From the NCBI RefSeq assembly GCF_021390155.1, contig NZ_CP089985.1, forward strand, positions 4,847,001 to 4,911,000: a stretch of DNA of 64,000 nucleotides, read 5' to 3'. Positions 27,784 through 35,541 of the stretch are shown piece by piece (position 1 is the stretch's first letter; every line of letters starts with the position of its first letter). Made by a program: the position numbers and the translations under genes. This DNA comes from Pseudomonas sp. HN11 (lineage in GTDB: Bacteria > Pseudomonadota > Gammaproteobacteria > Pseudomonadales > Pseudomonadaceae). Under the pieces are notes generated by a model that saw only the letters and a list, made by a program, of their open reading frames with translations, did no database searches and was not told the DNA's origin.

Positions 27784-28953
27784 GTGGCCACCTACTCTCT
27801 GGTAATCCGCCGACTGATGATTTGCTCGCTGACCATCGTCATCAGCCGGGCCATGACCAGTCCCTTGATGACCTTGCTGCTCAGCCGGCGCCTGGGCCTC
27901 GACCAGCAAGATATCGGCTTGCTGATGGGCATCGCGGTGTTTACCGCCACCTTGATGGGCCTGTATGGCGGCTACGTCATCGACCGCATGGAAAAGCGCA
28001 AGCTGCTGATCCTGGCAATGCTCTCCAGCTCCATCGGTTTTCTGTTACTGACCTTTGCCACGAACCTTTACCTCACCACGTTGACGCTGGTGATCACCGA
28101 GTCGGCATCGGCGCTGTTCCTGATCGGCTCCAAGGCGATCATCAGCGAGAACCTGCCAGTGGAGCAGCGCGCCAAGGTGTTTTCCCTGCGCTACACCCTC
28201 ACCAATATCGGCTATGCCACAGGCCCCATGGTGGGCGTGGTGATTGCCGGGCAGATGCCATTGTTGCCGTTCATGCTGTCCAGCGCCATCGCGTTTATCA
28301 GCGTATTCCTGATGATCGGCATTGCGCCTACCCAGCGTGATCAAAGCAGCAAACCCTTGAGTTTTCTCACCACCCTCAAAACCCTGCGCAACGACCGCAG
28401 CCTGGTGCTGTTCACCGGTGGCAGCCTGTTGAGCACCATCGTGCATGGCCGCTACACCTTGTATCTGTCGCAGTTCCTGTTGGTGATTCACAAACCGGAT
28501 GATGCGCTGAAGATTCTGTCCGCCGTGCTGGCCTGTAACGCGATTACGGTGATGTTGCTGCAATACCAGATCGGTCGCTTCCTCAAGCGTGAGCAATTGC
28601 GGTACTGGATCCTGTTGGGTACGGCATTGTTCATCGGTGGCCTGATCGGTTTCAGCCAGGCCGACAGCCTGCTGTCGTGGTGTGTGGCGATGTTCGTGTT
28701 CACGTTGGGCGAGATGATTATCTTCCCGTCCGAATTCCTGTTTATCGATACCCTCGCCCCCGAATCACTACGGGGCAGTTACTACGGCGCGCAGAACCTG
28801 GCGGCCTTTGGTGGCGCGTTGAGCCCGGTGATTTGTGGCTATCTGTTGATCAACTCACCGCCCACCACAATGTTTTATGCGCTGGCCGGATTGACGGCGG
28901 TAGGCGGTACGCTGTGTTTCTTGAGCGGGCGACGGGTGGCAGGTTCTTGCTGA
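27784..28953 (+). CDS. MFS transporter (YdeE-like)
   Basis: This major facilitator permease of 389 residues has about 12 hydrophobic segments, with the motif A-like loop GGYVIDRMEKRKL. The start is uncertain. A GTG at 27784 gives the expected N-terminus (VATYSLVIRRLMICSLTIV), with AAGGA 13 bases before; an ATG at 27742 would add 14 residues. It is probably an efflux or amino-acid-related export protein, by resemblance to the YdeE group. It may be cotranscribed with the upstream cassette despite the hairpin. Confidence 0.85.
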   Translation: MATYSLVIRRLMICSLTIVISRAMTSPLMTLLLSRRLGLDQQDIGLLMGIAVFTATLMGLYGGYVIDRMEKRKLLILAMLSSSIGFLLLTFATNLYLTTLTLVITESASALFLIGSKAIISENLPVEQRAKVFSLRYTLTNIGYATGPMVGVVIAGQMPLLPFMLSSAIAFISVFLMIGIAPTQRDQSSKPLSFLTTLKTLRNDRSLVLFTGGSLLSTIVHGRYTLYLSQFLLVIHKPDDALKILSAVLACNAITVMLLQYQIGRFLKREQLRYWILLGTALFIGGLIGFSQADSLLSWCVAMFVFTLGEMIIFPSEFLFIDTLAPESLRGSYYGAQNLAAFGGALSPVICGYLLINSPPTTMFYALAGLTAVGGTLCFLSGRRVAGSC

Positions 28954-29007
28954 TATTTACGCAGGTTCCCGCTATTAATAGCGAAACCTCTCACGGACCC
29001 GAGCCCC

Positions 29008-29955
29008 ATGAAATTCGACACGGCCTACAGCCTGAGTCTCGATGACAAGCTGTCGATCTACGACGTACGGGAGCTGAATTTCGACGAAACCGCCGATTTC
29101 GACTCCGACAAAGACTATTTCCTATGCCCCAACGATGAATGTCGTGCAGCGTTTGATACCGGCAACGCGCTGAGCACCTTCAACGCCAAGAACGTCAATT
29201 ACCTGCGCACGCCGCATTTCAAGAACAAGACCAGTACCCGGCATATCGACGGTTGTCGTTACGCCAGCACGCACAAGACCGCGGCAGGTGAAAGTGACGA
29301 CGAACGTGAGGACAACTTTCCATCAGAGTTTGTGCTGACGCGTCGTCAGTACGAGCGCAAAACGCCGCTTACAGGTACGCGAGCAAATGCCCCACAAGCC
29401 CCAGCGAAATCATCTTCAACCTCTGGTTCTGAATCCCACAGCACCAACGACAATATGCCAGGTAAAACCAGTGTCTTCGCCCACCCGGTGGAATGCTACG
29501 TGTCCAACATCGACGATAAGGACAAACTCAAGTCCATACCGTTGAAAATCGGCGACCACACCGCAACCTACTGGGCATTCTTCAAAAAGATCGAATACCT
29601 GCAGGACAACAAAGGCTTGATCTACTGGGGCAAGATCAAGGAGATCAAGAACTACACCAGCAGTTTGCGCATCGATTTCGAAAAGAAGGTGTGGCTCGAT
29701 AAAAAACCTTATTCCGTGAATGTCTACCTGAGCAAAAAACTCATCGAGAACTACCGCAAACGCACGGCGTTCCTGGAGCAGATCAAGGCGGCAGTAGACA
29801 GTGAGCGGGCGTTGTATTGCTTCTTCTATGGGGTAACGCCAGAGCTGAAACAGGTACCAAGCAAGAAAAACCCCGCGCAGACGTTTGGGGTGTTCAGTGC
29901 GAATATCGAGAACCTGGACCACCTGATTATTCGCGAGGCTACGGGGTTGGAATAG
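29008..29955 (+). CDS. Unrecognised protein with a CoiA-like Cys/His cluster
   Basis: I do not recognise this 315-residue protein. Near the N-terminus C40-P-x3-C45, then P-H70-F, then H79-x3-C83 could bind zinc. The order recalls the Cys-rich start of competence protein CoiA-like families (CPxC, then pHF, then HxxxC). A Ser/Thr/Asn-rich linker follows (about 125-155). The C-terminal half is mixed alpha/beta, rich in K, Y and W (TYWAFFKKIEYL, YWGKIKEIKNY), possibly an OB-like nucleic-acid fold, which is a guess. The ribosome site is weak. It lies before a small XRE gene with a LexA-like box. Confidence 0.6.
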   Translation: MKFDTAYSLSLDDKLSIYDVRELNFDETADFDSDKDYFLCPNDECRAAFDTGNALSTFNAKNVNYLRTPHFKNKTSTRHIDGCRYASTHKTAAGESDDEREDNFPSEFVLTRRQYERKTPLTGTRANAPQAPAKSSSTSGSESHSTNDNMPGKTSVFAHPVECYVSNIDDKDKLKSIPLKIGDHTATYWAFFKKIEYLQDNKGLIYWGKIKEIKNYTSSLRIDFEKKVWLDKKPYSVNVYLSKKLIENYRKRTAFLEQIKAAVDSERALYCFFYGVTPELKQVPSKKNPAQTFGVFSANIENLDHLIIREATGLE

Positions 29956-29993
29956 TAGGTCAGTAAAATCCAGTTGATGAGCGGTCAAAACAA

Positions 29994-30009
29994 CTGTACA
30001 AAAAAACAG
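29994..30009 (+). promoter_or_regulatory. LexA-like SOS box upstream of the XRE gene
   Basis: CTGTACAAAAAAACAG fits the gammaproteobacterial LexA consensus CTG-N10-CAG, with its AT-rich centre. It lies 38 bp before the XRE-type start and overlaps a possible promoter (TTGATG, 17 bases, TACAAA). SOS control is inferred. Confidence 0.6.
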
Positions 30010-30046
30010 TATAGTTTGCCTTCCCGTCGAATCCTGGAGAAACCCC

Positions 30047-30427
30047 ATGTCCTCTCTGGCAATGAGCTCTTTCGTAGAACAGCAGATCGTCCTGCATCAA
30101 TTCACCGCCAAGCACAGCGTGCAGGCCCGCGCGATGCTGGGCTGGAGTCGGGAAGACCTGGCCCGCCAGGCGGGTGTTGACGTGGAAGCGGTTAAACAGT
30201 TTGAAAGCCAACATGACGTTGGCGATGAAACCCGCTTGGCATTGGCGTTTCGGCTGGAAGCTGAAGGGCTGGTGTTTTTCCCGGGGTTTGCGCCGGGATG
30301 GGGGATGAGTGTGCGCAGGTGTGATACCGCTGCATCCGGGCCCGGAGCACAAAACATCATCGCTCGCCTGATTGGCACAACACCGGCATCCTTTGATTCA
30401 ACAACGCCTCAACCGAATGGTGCCTAG
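30047..30427 (+). CDS. Small XRE/helix-turn-helix regulator
   Basis: This 126-residue protein has an HTH at about residues 25-60 (ARAMLGWSREDLARQAGV, DVEAVKQFES) followed by the usual short RLALAFRLEAEGLVFFPGF motif of compact XRE regulators. The tail after MSVRRCD is not recognised. GGAG lies 8 bases before ATG. A LexA-like box upstream suggests DNA-damage control. A phage- or pyocin-linked regulator is possible, but no prophage genes are nearby. Confidence 0.72.
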   Translation: MSSLAMSSFVEQQIVLHQFTAKHSVQARAMLGWSREDLARQAGVDVEAVKQFESQHDVGDETRLALAFRLEAEGLVFFPGFAPGWGMSVRRCDTAASGPGAQNIIARLIGTTPASFDSTTPQPNGA

Positions 30428-30501
30428 AGTCCAGCCGTATCGCTGGGCGGATCAGCCTCTTCGGCCATGCATCATGCTGCGCTAGGGTAACCCCGCATGC
30501 C

Positions 30502-30640
30502 TCAAGCCTGCAGTTGCAGCGCCCGGCGCATCATTTGCGGCGATTGGCCGAAAGCACGTAGGAAGGCGCGGCGCATACGCTCCGGGTCGCCGAAGCCGGT
30601 TTCGCAGGCGATGATGTCGATGGTTGGCGAAAGCTGCCGC
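30502..30640 (-). pseudogene. AraC-family regulator, C-terminal remnant
   Basis: The minus strand reads IDIIACETGFGDPERMRRAF then LRAFGQSPQMMRRALQLQA and a stop. That is the final recognition helix region of an AraC-type (GlxA-like) regulator. Everything upstream of about 30640 is lost: the sequence then becomes SDR code on the other strand. It is part of a deletion scar. Confidence 0.75.
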
Positions 30641-30649
30641 GACAGTTTT

Positions 30650-31069
30650 GTCACCCAAGGTCGTGGAACACTGATAAACATCGGGTCGATCGTAGCGGTC
30701 GCGCCAAAAGTGCTGAATGGCGTGTGCGGCGGCACCAAGGCTTTTGTGCAGGCATTCAGCGAGTCGCTTGAACATGAAATGAGCGACAAGGGGGTCACGG
30801 TGCAAGTGGTGCTGCCGGGAGCCACTGCCACCGAGTTCTGGGATGTCGCTGGGCTACCGGTGGGCAAACTGCCAGACACCATGGTCATGAGCGCGGAAAA
30901 CCTGGTGGATGCCGCACTGGCAGGGCTGGCCCTGGGTGAGAAAGTCGCTATCCCGTCGTTGCCCGATAGCCTGGACCGGGACGCGTACGACACAGCGCGC
31001 TTGGCATTGGGTCCCAACCTTTCACATCGCAACCCTGCCCCACGCTACGGTCTCAAAGCTTCGGCTTGA
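30650..31069 (+). pseudogene. SDR oxidoreductase, C-terminal remnant
   Basis: The plus strand encodes GRGTLINIGSIVAVAPKVLN, GTKAFVQAFSESLEHEM and VLPGATATEFWDVAGLP, i.e. the second half of a short-chain dehydrogenase. The catalytic Tyr position of the YxxxK motif reads C-G-G-T-K (tyrosine lost). The N-terminal Rossmann glycine motif is absent. It joins the AraC remnant at about 30640-30650, and its 3' end overlaps the amidase 3' end by 17 bp. Confidence 0.78.
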
Positions 31070-32555
31070 TAGTTATCCGAGCGGCCTGTTCATACCCATG
31101 GGCCACCGCCAACAAGGTCGGTTCTGCCCAGCGGGTACCAAAAAAATAGGCACTGGTCGGTAGGCCGTCCTCATCCGTTCCGGAAGGCACGGCTATCCCC
31201 GGATAGCCGGCCGCTGCGACACCGAAGTAACTGTAGGTCTCGAAATCCGACACCATGGCGTCAAGGTTATGTTCTCTGATAGGGTCATCCACGGTACTGC
31301 GAAAATCCTCGATCAGCGCATCCCAAAGTACCTTGCGCTGCTCCGGCGTCAGGGTTGAGGCACTGATATCCCTGAGCACTGGCTGATGGTCCGAGGCGCT
31401 GCCATCGCGCTGATCGTTGAACCTGATCAGTTCAGTCAGAGACTTGACTGGCAACCCTGAGCGCTTGGCCAGGTAAGCATTCAACTCCTCTTTCACGTCT
31501 GCAAGCAGCAACTCTTCCCAGCGTGATGCATCAGCCAGGCGCATGTTGACCGGCACCAACACCGCGCCTTGTTCACGAAGCACCTCGAGTGCACGGGTGA
31601 ATTGCACAGTGTTCACCACGGGGCTGGATTCGCCATTGTTAGAAAACGTCGCGGGATAACCGATACGCTTGCCTTTCAACGCGCCGGGTACCAGCAATTC
31701 AGTGTAATCAATACCTTGGGGGGCACCCACGCTCGCCGGGTCCTGGGGATCGCTGCCTGACATAGCGTTAAGCATCAGCGCGGCATCAAACACTGAGCGA
31801 GCCATCGGGCCCGGTGAATCTTGACGCTGGCTCGCGGGAACAATGCCGTTGCGGTCCAGCAGACCCACGCTGGGCTTGAGCCCGACAACACCATTGCGCG
31901 CTGCCGGCACAATGATCGAACCATTGGTTTCCGCCCCCACCGCCAGGGGTGCCAAGCCTGCCGCGACAGCGGCGGCGGATCCTGAACTGGAGCCACCGAC
32001 ATCGGCATCCGGATGATGCGGGTTACGGGTCTGCCCGCCCCGGCTGCTCCAGCCATCGGGACCACCACGAAATCCAGCCAATTCGCTCATATTGGTTTTA
32101 CCAAGGATCACCGCGCCCTGTTTGATCAGGTGCTCAACCAACGGGGCGTTCTTGCCGGCCGCGGCGCCCACCAATCCGAATGCACCGGCGCTGGTTTGCA
32201 TACCTGCGGTTTCGATGGTGTCTTTGAGCAAAACAGGAATGCCATGCAGTGGCCCGCGTACCTTGCCGCAGGCTCGCTCACGATCCAACTTGCGCGCGTT
32301 CTCAAGTGCCTCAGGGTTGAGCTCGATGACGGAACTCAGCTTCGGATCCAGTTTGCGAATCCGCTCCTGCAGGTAAGTGACCAAGTTGGCCGATGTCAGG
32401 CCGCCACACGTGGACATTTGCGCGCCAAGTTCACTCACACTGAGGTACTCGCTACCCGGGGAGACCGATTTTGGAGCAGCCGACAAATAATCCCCAGCGA
32501 CGGACTGTACGAGTTGTCGGATGATGGAACCCATGCCATGTGCAATAGAGAACAT
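31053..32555 (-). CDS. Amidase (amidase signature family)
   Basis: This 500-residue Ser-cisSer-Lys hydrolase of carboxylic amides has the lysine in PVLLKDTIET (K111), GGSSSGSAAAVAAGLA (187-193 and on) with the bridging serine, and GAETNGSIIVPA, which holds the nucleophile serine position. The C-terminal half is less conserved. AGAGG lies 5 bases before ATG. The N-terminal ~30 residues are not a clear signal peptide. It lies downstream of an amidase-like gene without the catalytic core (137 bp gap). The substrate is unknown. Confidence 0.88.
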   Translation of the reverse strand: MFSIAHGMGSIIRQLVQSVAGDYLSAAPKSVSPGSEYLSVSELGAQMSTCGGLTSANLVTYLQERIRKLDPKLSSVIELNPEALENARKLDRERACGKVRGPLHGIPVLLKDTIETAGMQTSAGAFGLVGAAAGKNAPLVEHLIKQGAVILGKTNMSELAGFRGGPDGWSSRGGQTRNPHHPDADVGGSSSGSAAAVAAGLAPLAVGAETNGSIIVPAARNGVVGLKPSVGLLDRNGIVPASQRQDSPGPMARSVFDAALMLNAMSGSDPQDPASVGAPQGIDYTELLVPGALKGKRIGYPATFSNNGESSPVVNTVQFTRALEVLREQGAVLVPVNMRLADASRWEELLLADVKEELNAYLAKRSGLPVKSLTELIRFNDQRDGSASDHQPVLRDISASTLTPEQRKVLWDALIEDFRSTVDDPIREHNLDAMVSDFETYSYFGVAAAGYPGIAVPSGTDEDGLPTSAYFFGTRWAEPTLLAVAHGYEQAARITIKPKL

Positions 32556-32692
32556 AAGACCTCTTCGGGAAGCAGGAAACGACGAAGGACCAGCATTGAT
32601 CCGTGCCCCAGTCTAAAAACCTCTCTCCTCCCCGACAGCGCGACGCACGTCGTTCACACAGTAGGATTGTTCAGCGCTCCAGGTAGCCAGCC

Positions 32693-33445
32693 TTACACTT
32701 CCTGCAAGCGGCGGACGCTGCGGTATCCCTGTACCAGGGCGGGCAGCAAATCCTTCGACCAGCGCGCACCATAGAACCATAACGTTGCCTCCCCGAGTGG
32801 CTCACCAAGCGCCGGGTAACCACTCCAGCAAGCCTCATGAAACGCCGCGCTGTGGCTGTCGGATACCAGCGCATCCAATTGGAACCGCGTGATCAGCCCA
32901 TCGATTTCGTTACCCGTGTGCAGGCCGAGCGCCAGGCTGTCATTCGCGCGCTGTGCAGGCACCGGCACCAATTGCGCCCCGGCCAGACGCAGAACATCCA
33001 GCGCCCTCAAAAAGAGCGGGCTGTGCTCAATGGGTTCGTGATCAACGCCTCGCTCGTAGCATTCAGCAAACCCCACACGCCACTCATTCTGCACGCGGTC
33101 TGCCGTAAAGGCGCTGTTGTTCTGTACCAGCGGCACCTCCACCATGATCGGCCCTGAGGGATCGATGCCACTCAAGCCAATCAGCGATAAAGACGGATCA
33201 CGCACGGGTTTTAAAGGGAGGGCAGGCGCGTCATAGCCTGGGATAGGCACCCTGGCTGTCACGTGCGAATCAGTGCTGGCAGCCATGTCGAAAACAACAC
33301 CACGACCGCGCGCGTTCGCTGGGTCGATGCAGGCGACAGCTGACGTTGTTGTCGAGCCGAAACTTTCTGGCGGTACAGTTGACGCTAGCCCCAATCGACA
33401 AAGCGCAGCCAACTGCGAATTTTTCTTACACTTGATGTCCATCTG
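32693..33445 (-). CDS. Amidase-like protein lacking the catalytic core
   Basis: About 250 residues from the ATG at 33445 (GGGGGG 8 bases upstream; a longer start is possible). The C-terminal ~150 residues align by eye with the end of the neighbouring amidase: RVGFAECYERG with RIGYPATFSNN, ALDVLRLAGAQLVPV with ALEVLREQGAVLVPV, LDALVSDSHSAAFHEA with LDAMVSDFETYSYFGV, and FYGARWSKDLLPALVQGY with FFGTRWAEPTLLAVAHGY. The Lys and Ser motifs are absent. The N-terminal ~90 residues are unlike amidases. It may be a decayed paralogue or a non-catalytic partner. Confidence 0.65.
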   Translation of the reverse strand, partial: QMDIKCKKNSQLAALCRLGLASTVPPESFGSTTTSAVACIDPANARGRGVVFDMAASTDSHVTARVPIPGYDAPALPLKPVRDPSLSLIGLSGIDPSGPIMVEVPLVQNNSAFTADRVQNEWRVGFAECYERGVDHEPIEHSPLFLRALDVLRLAGAQLVPVPAQRANDSLALGLHTGNEIDGLITRFQLDALVSDSHSAAFHEACWSGYPALGEPLGEATLWFYGARWSKDLLPALVQGYRSVRRLQEV

Positions 33446-33552
33446 AACAGCCCCCCGAAAAATGACTTTCCGAAGGATCATCGCACTCTCATCCGAGGTC
33501 TGGAACCGCTCGGAAACACCCGGAAAACTCCTTTTTTCCGACGTGCCTGCCT

Positions 33553-34602
33553 TCAGCCAGCGAGATGCTCTCGAGCGCCTGGGGTTTCTACCTCCAACCA
33601 CCACGCGACCCCACGTTCAGGTTGGTTCAAACTGAACGCTTGGCCCATCTGTGGCGTGGTAATCGACACGTTGCGCTCCCAGGCCAGGGCCATGATGCGG
33701 TCGAAGGGCTCGTGCCAGGCATGGAACGCCAAGTCGAAAGTGCCATTGTGAATCGGCAGCAACCAGCGGCCCTTAAGGTCGATGTGGGCTTGCAGGGTTT
33801 GTTCCGGTTGCATATGCACATGAGGCCAATCGACGTTGTAAGCGCCTGTTTCCATCAGTGTCAGATCAAACGGGCCGTACTGCTCACCGATACGTTTAAA
33901 GCCGTTGAAGTAACCGGTATCACCGCTGAAAAAGATCCGCCGCGCACCGTCGATCATCACCCAGGAACACCACAGCGTCTGGTTGGCATCAAACAGACCA
34001 CGCCCGGAAAAATGCTGCGCAGGCGTGGCGACAAACCGAATGCCATCCACCTCGGTGCCCTGCCACCAATCAAGCTGGCGCACCTTGCTGGCCTCCACCC
34101 CCCACTTCACCAGGATGTCACCCACGCCCAGCGGCGCAAGGAAATAGCCGGTTTTTTCGGCCAGTTGGACGACAGCCTTGCGGTCAAGATGGTCGTAGTG
34201 ATTGTGGGAAAGAATCACCGCTTCCAACGGTGGTAACGCTTCAAGGCTGATAGGGGGCTGATGGAAGCGCTTGGGACCGGCCCAACTGAACGGTGAAGCG
34301 CGCTCGGCGAACACCGGGTCGGTGACCCAGAACTTGCCGCGCATTTTCAGCAATACGGTGGAATGCCCGAGGCGGAACACACTGTGATCCGGGGCCGCAA
34401 GCAACTGCTCGTGGGTCAGTGATTGCACCGGGATCTGCCCCTCGGGCCGGGTGCTGCGCGGTTTGTTGAACAGCATATTCCAGAAAATACGCAAGGTCTT
34501 GCCGAAGCCCCCCTGCTGCACGGGAGCGTCGTTACTGAAGTGCCCCTGATCATGCTTGGGCGCTGTCGGCGAAGAATCGACACGGGACGAGATCGTGGCC
34601 AT
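33553..34602 (-). CDS. MBL-fold metallo-hydrolase (NAPE-PLD/UlaG-like)
   Basis: This 349-residue enzyme has the metallo-beta-lactamase zinc motif SHNHYDHLD, a further H in ATPAQHFSGRG, D in FFSGDTGYF and H in PIHNGTFDLAFH. It resembles the N-acyl-phosphatidylethanolamine phospholipase D-like group. It is divergent from a TetR gene with a palindromic operator between. No signal peptide is clear. The substrate is unknown, perhaps a lipid or phosphodiester. Confidence 0.88.
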   Translation of the reverse strand: MATISSRVDSSPTAPKHDQGHFSNDAPVQQGGFGKTLRIFWNMLFNKPRSTRPEGQIPVQSLTHEQLLAAPDHSVFRLGHSTVLLKMRGKFWVTDPVFAERASPFSWAGPKRFHQPPISLEALPPLEAVILSHNHYDHLDRKAVVQLAEKTGYFLAPLGVGDILVKWGVEASKVRQLDWWQGTEVDGIRFVATPAQHFSGRGLFDANQTLWCSWVMIDGARRIFFSGDTGYFNGFKRIGEQYGPFDLTLMETGAYNVDWPHVHMQPEQTLQAHIDLKGRWLLPIHNGTFDLAFHAWHEPFDRIMALAWERNVSITTPQMGQAFSLNQPERGVAWWLEVETPGAREHLAG

Positions 34603-34633
34603 TACAAGGTGACTCCTACAGACCGCTCATAAT

Positions 34634-34698
34634 TACACTGCACAGTGTAGTTTCAAGATTGCAACAAAATCCGGAGCAAGTAAACTACTGAGTGTAAT
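34634..34698. promoter_or_regulatory. Shared TetR operator between the MBL and tetR genes
   Basis: TACACTG-CA-CAGTGTA (34634-34649) is a near-perfect palindrome. A second, shorter copy, inverted and missing central bases, is read at about 34682-34698 (AAACTACTGAGTGTAATTT). Both lie in the 122-bp divergent gap, fitting control of both genes by the adjacent TetR protein. Binding is inferred. Confidence 0.65.
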
Positions 34699-34724
34699 TT
34701 CCCTTGAAGAGCCGACCACTACCC

Positions 34725-35351
34725 ATGACTGCCCCTCAACGCCTCACCGACCGTAAACGCGAAGCCATCGTAGGCGCGGCCATTGCAGAGTTTCGTGAGA
34801 ACGGTTACGAGGTCACCAGCATGGACAGGATCGCCGCCACCGCCGGTGTTTCCAAGCGTACGGTGTACAACCACTTCCCCAGCAAGGAGGAGTTGTTTGC
34901 CGAAATTCTCCATCAACTCTGGGCCAGCAGCGTTGCGCAACTCGACGTCAGCTACGCCAGTGACCGCCCTTTGCGCGAACAGTTGCGCGGCTTGCTGGAG
35001 GCGAAGATGAAGATGATGGCGGACGCCAATTTTCTCGACCTGGCCAGGGTTGCCATCGCTGCCACCATCCATTCCCCGGAGCGGGCCCAAGACATGGTCA
35101 CCCGCCTGAGCAAACGCGAAGAAGGTTTTACCCAATGGGTACGCGCGGCCCAGGAAGATGGGCGACTCAATTGCAGTGACCCGGCTTTCGCCGCGCACCA
35201 GATTCAGAGCCTGCTCAAGGCGTTTGCGTTTTGGCCGCAGATCACCTTGGGCCAACCGGTGCTGGACGCCGCCAATCAGGCCAGTGTCATCGAGTCGGCC
35301 ATTGACCTGTTCCTGGCCGGCTACGAAATAACGCCGTCCCGCCAGCCATAA
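34725..35351 (+). CDS. TetR/AcrR family regulator
   Basis: This 208-residue regulator has the HTH at about residues 9-55 (AAIAEFRENGYEVTSMDRIA, AGVSKRTVYNHFPSKEELF). The C-terminal domain is helical and resembles the TetR C-terminal family with the FWPQITLGQP-type segment. The ATG at 34725 is preferred over a TTG at 34704. It is divergent from the MBL hydrolase, sharing the palindromic operator, so it probably represses it and itself. Confidence 0.9.
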   Translation: MTAPQRLTDRKREAIVGAAIAEFRENGYEVTSMDRIAATAGVSKRTVYNHFPSKEELFAEILHQLWASSVAQLDVSYASDRPLREQLRGLLEAKMKMMADANFLDLARVAIAATIHSPERAQDMVTRLSKREEGFTQWVRAAQEDGRLNCSDPAFAAHQIQSLLKAFAFWPQITLGQPVLDAANQASVIESAIDLFLAGYEITPSRQP

Positions 35352-35541
35352 AAACCTGTTGTGTGAACGACACTCCGGGTCGTTTTTGACGCATTCGCCC
35401 TCCGTTTTGCGCAAATGGCCTGGAAGGACACTGATTATTCCCACGTGAATAACTGACAATAATCACAGGTAGTACCCGATCAATGGTTAACCCTGCGAAC
35501 GCGTGTCGTCGTATCTGCAAAAAGAGCTGAACCAGGAATTT

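Noticed and set aside
29994..31069. Prophage or pyocin region suggested by the LexA-like box and XRE gene
   Set aside because: No capsid, tail, lysis or integrase genes are seen around it.
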